A stretch of DNA of 18,584 nucleotides from DATIJC01 sp035479015 (GTDB lineage: Bacteria; Patescibacteriota; Microgenomatia; UBA1400; UBA12028), in the NCBI GenBank assembly GCA_035479015.1, contig DATIJC010000029.1, forward strand, positions 1 to 18,584. Reading direction: 5' to 3'. Of this stretch, positions 8,267 to 15,199 are shown in pieces (the first letter of the stretch is position 1; every line of letters starts with the position of its first letter). The position numbers were made by a program, and so were the translations under genes. The notes beneath the pieces were generated by a model that saw nothing but the letters and a program-made list of their open reading frames with translations, made no database searches and was not told the origin of the DNA.

Positions 8267-8857
8267 TTAATACGGCTTACAAACAAATATTCCGTTGGAT
8301 ATCGCGCAGGATGCATATTGACCGCAATTCTGAACAGTTACCCAAGTTCCCTGCCTACACTTCAAACCTTTTGAGCCTGAGCACTTCAGAGCACCGTCCT
8401 TGCATGCAGGAGTGGTGGTACCACCTGTAGTGCCACCCGTATTACCACTACAGGAATTTGGACATGTGGATGAGGTCGTTCCACCATAGCCATTAACACC
8501 ACCTCTACTAGCGCATGCTTGGGTCGCCCAATCACCGCAGCTACCAAAAGTGCCACTACCGATATAGCAACCAGAACTGCTCTTTGGTGCACCGGGACAG
8601 GCATCGCTAAACGATGCCCCGTTATTGCAGAGTGTCGAACAACTTACGGCAAAGTTGTAACTTGCATTACTACGCTCTTCAAGGGATCGATTCCTCAAAA
8701 TTAGAGCCAAAAACGAAACTAACAAAATTACCACGGCAAAAATGACATACGAAATAATTTGTCTTCTGCTTGGGTTGTTACTCTTAGAGTAATGCTGCTT
8801 CGGGGTAGATTTCTTTGGTGTGTTCCTGACAGGAACCGAAAAATTTGGATTTGCCAT
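8267..8857 (-). CDS. Cys-rich single-pass membrane protein, function unknown
   Basis: The 196-residue protein has a basic cytoplasmic N-terminus (1-32), one membrane helix (about 34-54) and an external part with 14 cysteines, an even number that suggests seven disulfides. A Gly/Thr-rich spacer (about 137-148) splits the outside into a first Cys/Gly-rich part and a C-terminal six-Cys unit of pattern C-x6-C-x7-C-x10-C-x5-C-x8-C, ending C-K-P-Y. The family was not recognised. The topology implies an oxidative folding environment outside the membrane. It is the first gene of the minus-strand surface run. The ATG has no Shine-Dalgarno, but a promoter-like pair lies just upstream, so the transcript may be leaderless. 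Confidence 0.8.
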   Translation of the reverse strand: MANPNFSVPVRNTPKKSTPKQHYSKSNNPSRRQIISYVIFAVVILLVSFLALILRNRSLEERSNASYNFAVSCSTLCNNGASFSDACPGAPKSSSGCYIGSGTFGSCGDWATQACASRGGVNGYGGTTSSTCPNSCSGNTGGTTGGTTTPACKDGALKCSGSKGLKCRQGTWVTVQNCGQYASCAISNGIFVCKPY

Positions 8858-8864
8858 ATATAAA

Positions 8865-8894
8865 AGTATGGCGCTTATTTAAAGAAGTTGTCAA
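8865..8894 (-). promoter_or_regulatory. Candidate promoter for the minus-strand surface operon
   Basis: A perfect TTGACA (plus-strand 8889-8894) is separated by 18 bases from CATACT (8865-8870), four of six matches to TATAAT. The -10 box ends seven bases before the ATG at 8857, so transcription would begin at or very near the start codon. Confidence 0.45.
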
Positions 8895-8918
8895 TGACAA
8901 ATTTCAGAATTGATTCAA

Positions 8919-9170
8919 TTATTTCTTCGTTTTTTGGTACGCAAGATACGCTGCTGTGGCAACTTTATTTAAACTCTGCAAAGGTAATGTGTGATACCCG
9001 CCTATCCCTTCGGGAACAGCGTCCGCTTGCTTTTTTATAACTTTCTCTGCCAGAAGATATCCTACAATTTCCGATTCAATTTGACACTGCGCAATATTTA
9101 CCTCCCCATCCACAGGGTTGTCCATGGCTTTCTGCAACTTCTCAATCAAATTAATAAATTGCTTACTCAC
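8919..9170 (-). CDS. Small soluble protein of unknown function, GTG start
   Basis: This 83-residue protein has no membrane segment or signal peptide and no family I recognise. It begins with a Lys-containing amphipathic stretch (1-16) and ends Lys-rich. The start is GTG at 9168-9170, supported by a perfect AGGAGG six bases upstream (plus-strand 9177-9182), inside the preceding small gene. The two genes overlap by eight bases, so translation is probably coupled and the products may act together. It precedes the promoter of the surface-protein operon. Confidence 0.7.
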   Translation of the reverse strand: MSKQFINLIEKLQKAMDNPVDGEVNIAQCQIESEIVGYLLAEKVIKKQADAVPEGIGGYHTLPLQSLNKVATAAYLAYQKTKK

Positions 9171-9324
9171 TTACTTCCTCCTCATTAAGTCTCTTTACAA
9201 AACCAGCTTTCAAATGCTTATCAAGTTCGTATTTCATAGCTACTTCACTGGTAAATGGTGCAAGTACCTCGTCACTTGTCAAAATTGCAAAGTTTTCTGT
9301 TGCTTCAGGAGTTAATGCTCTCAT
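9163..9324 (-). CDS. Very small protein (53 residues), function unknown
   Basis: The ATG at 9322-9324 opens a 53-codon frame ending TAA at 9163-9165. The predicted protein is acidic at both ends (P-E-A-T-E near the start, E-E-E at the end), soluble, with no membrane segment. Support for coding comes from its tight eight-base overlap with the next gene, whose strong ribosome site lies within this frame. The pair could be a small two-component module, but no toxin or antitoxin family was recognised. No ribosome site is seen before its own ATG. It diverges from the M23 peptidase gene across only 36 bases. Confidence 0.6.
   Translation of the reverse strand: MRALTPEATENFAILTSDEVLAPFTSEVAMKYELDKHLKAGFVKRLNEEEVSE
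9177..9182 (-). promoter_or_regulatory. Perfect Shine-Dalgarno fixing a GTG start
   Basis: AGGAGG on the minus strand sits six bases before the GTG at 9168-9170. It decides the start of the 83-residue gene and lies inside the last codons of the 53-residue gene. Confidence 0.75.
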
Positions 9325-9347
9325 AGAGCTAGTTTAGCACAAGCATG

Positions 9348-9353
9348 TATACT
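9348..9353 (+). promoter_or_regulatory. Candidate -10 box for the M23 peptidase gene
   Basis: TATACT (five of six matches to TATAAT) ends seven bases before the ATG at 9361, and no Shine-Dalgarno is present. No good -35 box was found. The spacing would give a leaderless transcript. Confidence 0.4.
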
Positions 9354-9360
9354 ATTCGTT

Positions 9361-9996
9361 ATGGTGACGATCACGCAGCCTTCGCACATACAACAACAGC
9401 GGTTTGTCGAACAACCGGTCTCATACCATTTGGACTCTGCTGGTCCCGACCCAGAACTAAAAAAACTTCTCCCGTTATTATTTGCTACTCTTCCGGACTC
9501 TGCAGATACTGATCAAACGGATGCTCAAGTATTTGCATCGCTATTTGTAGATAAAACTCCGACCATGACGGCAGACTCGGCTGACAGCGAAAAAACTATG
9601 CCGATTGCGACGAGTGATCTCAAAGGTATTTCTACATTCTTTTCCGGTTGGCATCCGGGCATAGATTTACGCGCTGATGTCGGTACTCCGATCCATGCCA
9701 TACTTCCAGGTACAGTCAATGAAGTAAGTTTTGAGCGGGGTGGGTATGGAAACTATGCCATTCTCGTCCATCACGTGGATGGAAAAACATTATTTTCACT
9801 CTATGCCCATATGAAGTCAGTGAGAGTCCAAGTGGGAGATACTGTTGCAGCTGGCGATGAAGTCGGTATTGTAGGCGTGACTGGCCACTCCACTGGCCCA
9901 CACCTCCATTTTGAAATGCACACGCCCACGATGGCCATCGATCCTATCAAGTTCCTGCGCGCAACCCCCGACGCGATTGCTCTCGTGACCAAATAG
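9361..9996 (+). CDS. M23 family (LytM-like) metallopeptidase
   Basis: This 211-residue protein has a C-terminal M23 peptidase domain (about 88-200). The zinc ligands are in place: H98 and D102 in H-P-G-I-D and H183 in H-L-H. H150 in Y-A-H and H181 are the expected catalytic and second H-x-H residues. M23 enzymes cut peptide cross-links of peptidoglycan or act in their control. The first ~85 residues are polar with Asp/Ser/Thr-rich stretches, and no signal peptide or membrane helix is seen. This is unusual for a wall enzyme. Either export uses another route, the true start lies elsewhere, or the protein is released differently. No upstream in-frame alternative with a signal peptide fits, since the divergent gene begins 36 bases away. 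Confidence 0.92.
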   Translation: MVTITQPSHIQQQRFVEQPVSYHLDSAGPDPELKKLLPLLFATLPDSADTDQTDAQVFASLFVDKTPTMTADSADSEKTMPIATSDLKGISTFFSGWHPGIDLRADVGTPIHAILPGTVNEVSFERGGYGNYAILVHHVDGKTLFSLYAHMKSVRVQVGDTVAAGDEVGIVGVTGHSTGPHLHFEMHTPTMAIDPIKFLRATPDAIALVTK

Positions 9997-10009
9997 CCTT
10001 CCCAGATGG

Positions 10010-10015
10010 TAAAAT
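10010..10015 (+). promoter_or_regulatory. Candidate -10 box for tRNA-Glu
   Basis: TAAAAT (five of six) lies 20 bases before the tRNA, with GTGACC (four of six to TTGACA) at 9985-9990, 19 bases upstream. It is a plausible but unproven promoter. Read-through from the M23 gene is the alternative. Confidence 0.3.
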
Positions 10016-10035
10016 AGGGGTTAGCCAAGAATATT

Positions 10036-10108
10036 GGCCCCATCGTCTAGAGGCCTAGGACATCAGGTTCTCATCCTGGTAACGGCGATTCGAATTCGCC
10101 TGGGGTCA
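10036..10108 (+). tRNA. tRNA-Glu (anticodon CTC)
   Basis: The 73-base cloverleaf is complete. The acceptor stem is 10036-10042 with 10101-10107, including one G-T wobble at the second pair. The D arm reads GTCT...AGGAC. The anticodon stem TCAGG/CCTGG closes the loop TTCTCAT, with anticodon CTC at 10070-10072. The T stem GGCGA/TCGCC is perfect, with TTCGAAT as its loop. The discriminator base is A and no CCA follows, so a CCA-adding enzyme is needed. The anticodon reads GAG; a TTC-anticodon isoacceptor should exist elsewhere. Confidence 0.95.
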
Positions 10109-10167
10109 CACACTTGAGGAAAAAACTTCAGAATCCTTCATGTATTGATTTCCGAGCTTAATTGTTA

Positions 10168-10182
10168 TAGGATATAATCCTA
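10168..10182 (+). promoter_or_regulatory. Promoter -10 box inside a perfect palindrome (candidate operator)
   Basis: The consensus TATAAT at 10173-10178 is embedded in a perfect inverted repeat, TAGGAT-ATA-ATCCTA. No good -35 is seen at normal spacing (TTGATT at 10145-10150 is 22 bases away). A repressor bound here would block the promoter of the 52-residue gene, though the symmetry could also be chance. Confidence 0.5.
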
Positions 10183-10210
10183 GCTAGATTCGTTTAGTAG
10201 GAGCAAAACC

Positions 10211-10369
10211 ATGAACGTGTTAGCAGGAATCGGGCTGTTAAGCCTTGGTTTGTACGCTGGGATCTTTATCCTTCTCAACGCGGTACGGCAGTTAAAGCCG
10301 TACGACAACGAACTGATCTACAACCCCATTCGGTTGATTGCAGAGGTTATCAAAGACCTCCGTGATTGA
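10211..10369 (+). CDS. 52-residue single-pass membrane protein, function unknown
   Basis: The small frame has ATG at 10211 and TGA at 10367-10369. Residues 3-24 form one membrane helix, followed by a short polar tail with Arg/Lys/Asp and a C-terminal amphipathic helix (about 40-52). AGGAG at 10199-10203 is well placed seven bases before the ATG. A consensus -10 box lies upstream and a strong hairpin terminator directly downstream, so this is a well-supported single-gene transcript. No family is recognised. Its unit-like structure suggests a regulated small protein, possibly one that modulates a membrane complex; that role is a guess. Confidence 0.75.
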   Translation: MNVLAGIGLLSLGLYAGIFILLNAVRQLKPYDNELIYNPIRLIAEVIKDLRD

Positions 10370-10377
10370 CCAAAATT

Positions 10378-10408
10378 ACGGCTCGCTCTGACAAGGGTGA
10401 GCCGTTTT
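10378..10408 (+). terminator. Rho-independent terminator, probably two-way
   Basis: A 12-pair stem (10378-10389 with 10394-10405, two G-T wobbles) closes a GACA tetraloop and runs into TTTT. It starts nine bases after the stop of the 52-residue gene. Read on the minus strand, the same hairpin is followed after two bases by TTTT (plus-strand AAAA at 10372-10375), so it may also end the convergent 10507-10914 transcript. Confidence 0.8.
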
Positions 10409-10506
10409 CACATTCCCATGTCACCAGTCCAATCAATGTGTTGTACGAGTCAATAAACTCCTGTAAAAAGTTCGTACTATCAAAGTCGTGGGTCACCACA
10501 ATCGCT

Positions 10507-10914
10507 TTACGAACGACTATCGTATTTTCTCGATCTCTCGGTATGTCCCGCAGAGATAAGTTTACCCTCAATATCCTCAATCAAATTTTTTAGAATAGAT
10601 CCGTTACCAAAACCGTAGATTGCCTCGGGAAAACCCTTCTGAGCACACTCTTCTTTGGACTTAAAAGAAAACGCATTCTGTGGAGAAATAAATGCAAAAG
10701 CACCCATTCCGGTATCCAACCTCACATAGAACACTCTAAGTTCGGGAGACCAACTCCCTCTGTCACCTAAAGCAAACTGCACAACAGACTCAATCTTTAT
10801 GGTAATGGTACTTCCGCCAAGACTTACCTGAAACTCTTTCCCCTGTAGCTCTTGCGCCATTCCTTCCGCACCAACTGCCCCATTTGCTCGTGCTTCTTTT
10901 TCAGTGAGTTTCAT
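10507..10914 (-). CDS. 135-residue protein of unknown function
   Basis: The ATG at 10912-10914 is preferred. Frames extended upstream would run antisense through the divergent gene's promoter and signal peptide, and their extra residues look non-coding. The protein starts with a charged helix (M-K-L-T-E-K-E), continues with beta-strand-like segments (about 28-75), and contains a single Cys near residue 91. It has no signal peptide or membrane segment, and the tail is Ser/Arg-rich. No family is recognised. No Shine-Dalgarno precedes the ATG; TAAAAT lies 13 bases upstream and could be a -10 box giving a very short leader. It is divergent from the 1394-residue surface protein and convergent with the 52-residue gene. 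Confidence 0.65.
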   Translation of the reverse strand: MKLTEKEARANGAVGAEGMAQELQGKEFQVSLGGSTITIKIESVVQFALGDRGSWSPELRVFYVRLDTGMGAFAFISPQNAFSFKSKEECAQKGFPEAIYGFGNGSILKNLIEDIEGKLISAGHTERSRKYDSRS

Positions 10915-11014
10915 ATGTTGTAGTCGTATTTTACACCCAGAGAGATACATCCTATTTTTGCCTTTTGTTGGGGAGGATTTTTTAGCAAATTTCAGGCATA
11001 CTGAAGGTACTAGT

Positions 11015-14000
11015 ATGCATCTGAAGAAACGTAGTTTTTTTTCGTCCCTAGCTCTTACTTTTGTTTGGGTTGGCGTTTTTGGAAGTCTCCTATTCATCTG
11101 GGTCATGAAAGCTCAGGCGGTGACGCGTACATGGGATGGTGGTGGCGCCGATGGGACATGCGGAGGCGGTGCGGGTGACGGCAACAAGTGGTCATGTGCC
11201 TTAAACTGGTCAGGTGATGTCGTACCGACAGGCTCTGATGATGTCGTCTTTGACGGTACATCAACAAAGGCGGCAACTATTGACGCGAGTTTCGGTGGTT
11301 CGATCAATAGTATAAGCATTAATAGTGGCTATACAGGGACCATCACCATGTCCCGTTCTCTTTCGGTAGCGGCTAGCTTTGCGCAGAGCGCGTTTGCCAC
11401 ATCCTCAAATTTCAATGGAGGCTCACAGTCACTTACAGTGGGGACGACTATGAATGTACGCGCTGGAACCTTTACCGCACCGTCAGGAGGATGGACTATT
11501 GCGGGGAACATCAATGTCAGTAATGGTGGCTTGGGACTTACCTTTAACGCAAACGGTGCAACTCTCACGACCAATGGCACAACGCAATCTATTGGATGTG
11601 ACTCTAGTGCAACGTTTACCAAAGTAGTCATCACTAATAGTTCAGGAACAGTCACCCCAGGAGGAGGCTGTATAGTACAACTTGGCGCCAATCCAACCAT
11701 TAATACGACGACTCGTTTCGCAGGCACAGTCTCAGGCACCGGCACTCTGACAGTAAATGGGAACGTTTTCGTCGACCAATCCGGTTCGGCAATATCTGGA
11801 TTTAGCGCAATGACAGTAAGCGGAAGCATCGACTTCTCACAAGCTACGTTTAACCTTTCATCAATGACTAATCTCACAGCAGGATCCTTCACTATGGGTG
11901 CTAATGGTGGAGGTACGCTTACAGCTCCAGCGGCGATGACTGTGACGGGGAATTTTTCCTTAAGCTCAGCCACCTTTACCGCTCCAACTGGCACACTTAG
12001 CATAGGTGGAAACTTGAGTAATTCGGGTGGAACCTTCACCGCCAACTCAGGAACAGTAAACTTAAATGGTACAAGTCAAACTATATCCGATGCTTGGGTT
12101 TTCTATAATTTCACTAAAACTGTTTCTTCCGCAGCTACGCTGACATTTCCCGCAAGTACAAAAGTTGAGATTGATGGTGCGATGGATCTTGAAGGTGCAG
12201 CTGGACAACTACTTTCACTTCGTTCGTCATCTAGCGGGACTCAATGGCAGATTGCGCCCAGAACATCAAATAGAACCATTAATTATCTCGACGTAAAAGA
12301 CTCTCTCAACATGGTCCCTCTACAAATAGAAGTTAGCGGACACAATATTACGAATTCACTCAACAATACCAGGTGGAATTTTGCTGGGGACCCCATACTT
12401 GCACCACTTACCGTCTACACAGTCGCTCCGTTTGACAGTAACGTGCGCACAGTCGATGCAAACACTTCTGGAACCACCGCAATAACAGCGATTACACTCA
12501 CTGGGAAAACGGTCACAAAATCCAATGGTCTCGCATATAACCCCCTCACGTGTACTTTATATGCACTCTTACAACTGAATGCACAAACAGGCCGGGAACT
12601 CGTCACTCTCAATCCCACAACGGGTGTAGCCACTAACATCGGTGACACGGGAAAACAATTTGCAGGAATGGCATTTGATGACCAGGGAATTTTATACGGA
12701 GTTACAGGCGATGGGGAAACTAATCTCCCAGAAACACTCTACACAATCAACACATCAACTGCTGTACCAACTCTATTTTTGTCTCTAGGGAATGGCGACT
12801 CAGGTGAATCAATCGCATACAATATGAGTGATGGCTATCTTTACCACATGTCTGGTTCACTCACTGAGGTGTTTGAAAAAATAAATTTAAGTACACATGT
12901 TGTAACAAATATCCCAACTTCAGGAGATTCTTACTTTGAAACCGCAGGAATGATGTGGGTACCGTCGCGCAATTACTTCCTTGTTTCCAACAGTGCAAAT
13001 ATCTGGACTTCTTTCACTACATCAGGAGTAGCAACCACATATGCTCAGACCTTTGATCCACGTGGATCAAAGGGTATCGTTCCCACATCGTGTACGGCTC
13101 TCAGTGCACCAAGCGCAGGAGGCTTGGGCGATTCCACTGTCACCACCGGTGGCACCATCTCTACCACCACTCCTACGCTGTCATTTACACTGACAGACTC
13201 TGATGTAGGGGACACAGATAAATATCAAATTCAAATTGATGATAGTTCGGACTTTTCCTCGCCTGTAGTCGATTATACAAGCGCCCTTGCAACACCGGGA
13301 AGCCTATCATTTACAGTCGGACAAGCAGCTGGGTCTGGTACATATACGGTAGGTAGCGGCGGCCAGACATTGGCAAATGGATCGTACTACTGGAGAGTAC
13401 GCGGAATCGATAATCATAATTTGACAGGCAGCTATGCAACTGCAAATGGAGGGGCTGTAGCATTTATTTTAGGTGGAGGAGGATCAAACACAGCGCCTGA
13501 TGCTTCATCAAATATCGGGCCATCGGATCTTACAAATGGCAGTACGATTTCTCCAAATCAACCAACATTTACATTCACGCTATCCGATCCAAATACATCT
13601 GATTCTGTTCGATATGAAATTCAGATCGATGACACAGTAAATTTTTCTTCACTGATTGTTGATTACACATCAGGATTACAGTCACAAGGGACTGCCACAT
13701 TCCAAGTTGGCCAAGCGCCTGGATCCGGTTCATACGCGATAGGAACACAAGGACAGACGCTCTCATCTGGCTCTTATTATTGGAGAGTGCGCACTATTGA
13801 CAACAGTGGCGCGGCAAGCGGATGGACTACCGCCAATGGTGGAAGCCCCGCTTTTGTGATCGGCGGGTCAGCGGCTACCAGTTCTCCTACGCCCACACCT
13901 ACCTCGTTAACCACAACTACTACCACAGAGACTGTTCTAGAGTCGCCCTCGCCTGAACCAACCGCAGGCGGATCAGCTATTGTTACGGCAGAAGAAATAA

Positions 14001-15199
14001 ATGCGTCAGCTTCAGCAAACACTCCTGCAATTCTTTTAACCATTGAAAATGCAATCAACGAATTTTTTAGTGCAATTGCACGGGGGGAGGATCCTCCAAG
14101 ACTTGCAATTATCGACAAAATATTAGGGGAATCCATAACACTGAAAGAATTTGTCGACAACCCAACTGTAAAGCGCGCCTCAAAAGAGATATCTGCTGCC
14201 AGCATTATCATTCCACCGGTACTCTCTGTGCTCATCGCAGCTGCCTCAGTCAGTCCAGCTACTTCCGGCGCTTTTTATCCATTGGCGCAGATACTCGCAA
14301 AGATTCTTCAAGCTGTCGGTCTTCTCCCACACATTACGCCGATGGGTATTACATTTAACACGGCAAGCGGTTCTTCAATTCCCTTTGTCAATATTCTTAT
14401 TCATCGGCATGACAAGGAAGAGACTACTGATACGGTGGTTACAGATGAACACGGTGTCTATCGTGGCGTAAAATTACCAGCTGGAAAATATAGCATAGAA
14501 GCCGTTCATAGTGATTATTCTTTTCCCACAGTGAAGCCGCGCTTCTCCCTCACTCCGCTATTTAATTTTTTCAAAGGGGAACCATTCTCTATAACTGATG
14601 AAAACAGTGAGCAGTTTTTCATGATACCGATGGATCCAAAACCACAAACTATAGAAACATCAAGCAAAAATAAAGCTCCAGTGCTGCCACTGATCATTTC
14701 GACAATCTTGCGTACCCTTTTTTATCCACTGGCGTTATTTAGCGTGATCTTATCGCTGTTTTTTCCGAGCTTAGTGAACTTCGCTATTACTTTCGTATAT
14801 ATCGCACTGTTTATCATTGCTCGCCTAGGTATCTATGATGAACCACTGATCGTGGGTAGCGTGAAGGATGCGAACGGATGGCCACTCGCCGGTACCATTC
14901 TCCGGTTTATTGAACAAGGCACGAATAACCTGAAAGCGATCCGTGTCAGTAAACCTGATGGATCATTCTCAGTACGGCTCACAAAGGGGAAATATTCGCT
15001 GCTTCCTACCAAACAACAATACACTGCTATGGAGGGCGGGTTCCCCAGTGATTTCGTCTACTTTGAGCAGACTAAAAAACCCCAGGAGCTACCTGTAACT
15101 CTCACTCCGATCAGTACGTTTACGCGGGAAACTGAAGTACCCCCGCCAACTGCATTTACTCCACCGCCACTTACTGCACCGGCACTGCCCGGACAATGA
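11015..15199 (+). CDS. Giant surface protein: beta-helix-like region, propeller-like region, two Fn3-like repeats, C-terminal membrane module
   Basis: The 1394-residue start at 11015 is chosen because it opens a good signal peptide (basic K-K-R, hydrophobic 11-30, A-Q-A near 34) and has GAAGG seven to eight bases upstream. An ATG 111 bases earlier lies in non-coding-looking sequence. Residues ~37-460 are Gly/Ser/Thr-rich, opening like adhesin/autotransporter-type beta-helix passengers (W-D-G-G-G, N-W-S-G, D-D-V-V-F-D-G). Residues ~465-695 contain repeated L-Y-x-I/L and G-M-A-F / S-I-A-Y motifs, resembling a beta-propeller. Two Fn3-like units (~700-820 and ~828-950) each end in Y-Y-W-R-V-R. 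A Thr/Pro linker (~955-988) precedes the C-terminal membrane module (~1003-1370), shared with the giant glycosidase-like protein. It is probably an adhesin or envelope scaffold. The last 29 bases overlap the convergent sortase gene. Confidence 0.85.
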   Translation: MHLKKRSFFSSLALTFVWVGVFGSLLFIWVMKAQAVTRTWDGGGADGTCGGGAGDGNKWSCALNWSGDVVPTGSDDVVFDGTSTKAATIDASFGGSINSISINSGYTGTITMSRSLSVAASFAQSAFATSSNFNGGSQSLTVGTTMNVRAGTFTAPSGGWTIAGNINVSNGGLGLTFNANGATLTTNGTTQSIGCDSSATFTKVVITNSSGTVTPGGGCIVQLGANPTINTTTRFAGTVSGTGTLTVNGNVFVDQSGSAISGFSAMTVSGSIDFSQATFNLSSMTNLTAGSFTMGANGGGTLTAPAAMTVTGNFSLSSATFTAPTGTLSIGGNLSNSGGTFTANSGTVNLNGTSQTISDAWVFYNFTKTVSSAATLTFPASTKVEIDGAMDLEGAAGQLLSLRSSSSGTQWQIAPRTSNRTINYLDVKDSLNMVPLQIEVSGHNITNSLNNTRWNFAGDPILAPLTVYTVAPFDSNVRTVDANTSGTTAITAITLTGKTVTKSNGLAYNPLTCTLYALLQLNAQTGRELVTLNPTTGVATNIGDTGKQFAGMAFDDQGILYGVTGDGETNLPETLYTINTSTAVPTLFLSLGNGDSGESIAYNMSDGYLYHMSGSLTEVFEKINLSTHVVTNIPTSGDSYFETAGMMWVPSRNYFLVSNSANIWTSFTTSGVATTYAQTFDPRGSKGIVPTSCTALSAPSAGGLGDSTVTTGGTISTTTPTLSFTLTDSDVGDTDKYQIQIDDSSDFSSPVVDYTSALATPGSLSFTVGQAAGSGTYTVGSGGQTLANGSYYWRVRGIDNHNLTGSYATANGGAVAFILGGGGSNTAPDASSNIGPSDLTNGSTISPNQPTFTFTLSDPNTSDSVRYEIQIDDTVNFSSLIVDYTSGLQSQGTATFQVGQAPGSGSYAIGTQGQTLSSGSYYWRVRTIDNSGAASGWTTANGGSPAFVIGGSAATSSPTPTPTSLTTTTTTETVLESPSPEPTAGGSAIVTAEEINASASANTPAILLTIENAINEFFSAIARGEDPPRLAIIDKILGESITLKEFVDNPTVKRASKEISAASIIIPPVLSVLIAAASVSPATSGAFYPLAQILAKILQAVGLLPHITPMGITFNTASGSSIPFVNILIHRHDKEETTDTVVTDEHGVYRGVKLPAGKYSIEAVHSDYSFPTVKPRFSLTPLFNFFKGEPFSITDENSEQFFMIPMDPKPQTIETSSKNKAPVLPLIISTILRTLFYPLALFSVILSLFFPSLVNFAITFVYIALFIIARLGIYDEPLIVGSVKDANGWPLAGTILRFIEQGTNNLKAIRVSKPDGSFSVRLTKGKYSLLPTKQQYTAMEGGFPSDFVYFEQTKKPQELPVTLTPISTFTRETEVPPPTAFTPPPLTAPALPGQ
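13114..13480 (+). repeat. Fn3-like repeat 1 of 2
   Basis: This encodes about 120 residues with a T-P-T-L-S-F-T-L strand, Q-I-Q-I-D-D-S, and the ending S-Y-Y-W-R-V-R. It is clearly homologous to the next unit. Confidence 0.8.
13498..13870 (+). repeat. Fn3-like repeat 2 of 2
   Basis: This encodes about 124 residues with Q-P-T-F-T-F-T-L, E-I-Q-I-D-D-T and S-Y-Y-W-R-V-R at matching places. Both units share V-G-Q-A-x-G-S-G. They look like an internal duplication. Confidence 0.8.
14023..15127 (+). other. C-terminal membrane module, copy B
   Basis: This is homologous over its full length to copy A at 2413-3507 on the other strand. Shared landmarks are A-A-A-S-V-S-P-A-T, G-I-T-F, H-S-D-Y-S-F-P-T, I-P-M-D-P, L-F-F-P-S, R-F-I-E and D-F-V-Y-F-E-Q-T. 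A short Pro-rich tail follows that copy A lacks. Confidence 0.85.

Noticed and set aside
8908..8920. 13-base palindrome AATTGATTCAATT upstream of the surface operon promoter
   Set aside because: It is AT-rich, overlaps the stop codon of the preceding gene and could easily be chance; not enough to call an operator.
10113..10128. Possible terminator after tRNA-Glu
   Set aside because: The stem is only about five pairs with an A-rich loop and no following T run.
10350..10580. 76-codon minus-strand frame downstream of the 10507-10914 gene
   Set aside because: It runs through the strong terminator hairpin, overlaps the end of the better supported 52-residue gene and overlaps its upstream neighbour by 74 bases, with no ribosome site. 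A remnant of a frameshifted longer gene cannot be excluded.
10904..11014. Longer N-terminus for the 1394-residue surface protein
   Set aside because: The extra 37 residues precede a perfect signal peptide and read through the divergent promoter region; the ATG at 11015 has a ribosome site.
10915..11106. Longer N-terminus for the 135-residue minus-strand protein
   Set aside because: The extension is antisense to the signal peptide of the neighbouring gene and is rich in Lys/Arg of non-coding look.
11329..12045. 238-codon minus-strand frame
   Set aside because: It is a shadow of the Gly/Ser/Thr-rich coding region; Val/Pro-rich low-complexity translation with no start signal.
13777..14235. 152-codon minus-strand frame
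   Set aside because: It is antisense to the linker and module start of the 1394-residue protein; it has biased composition and no start signal.
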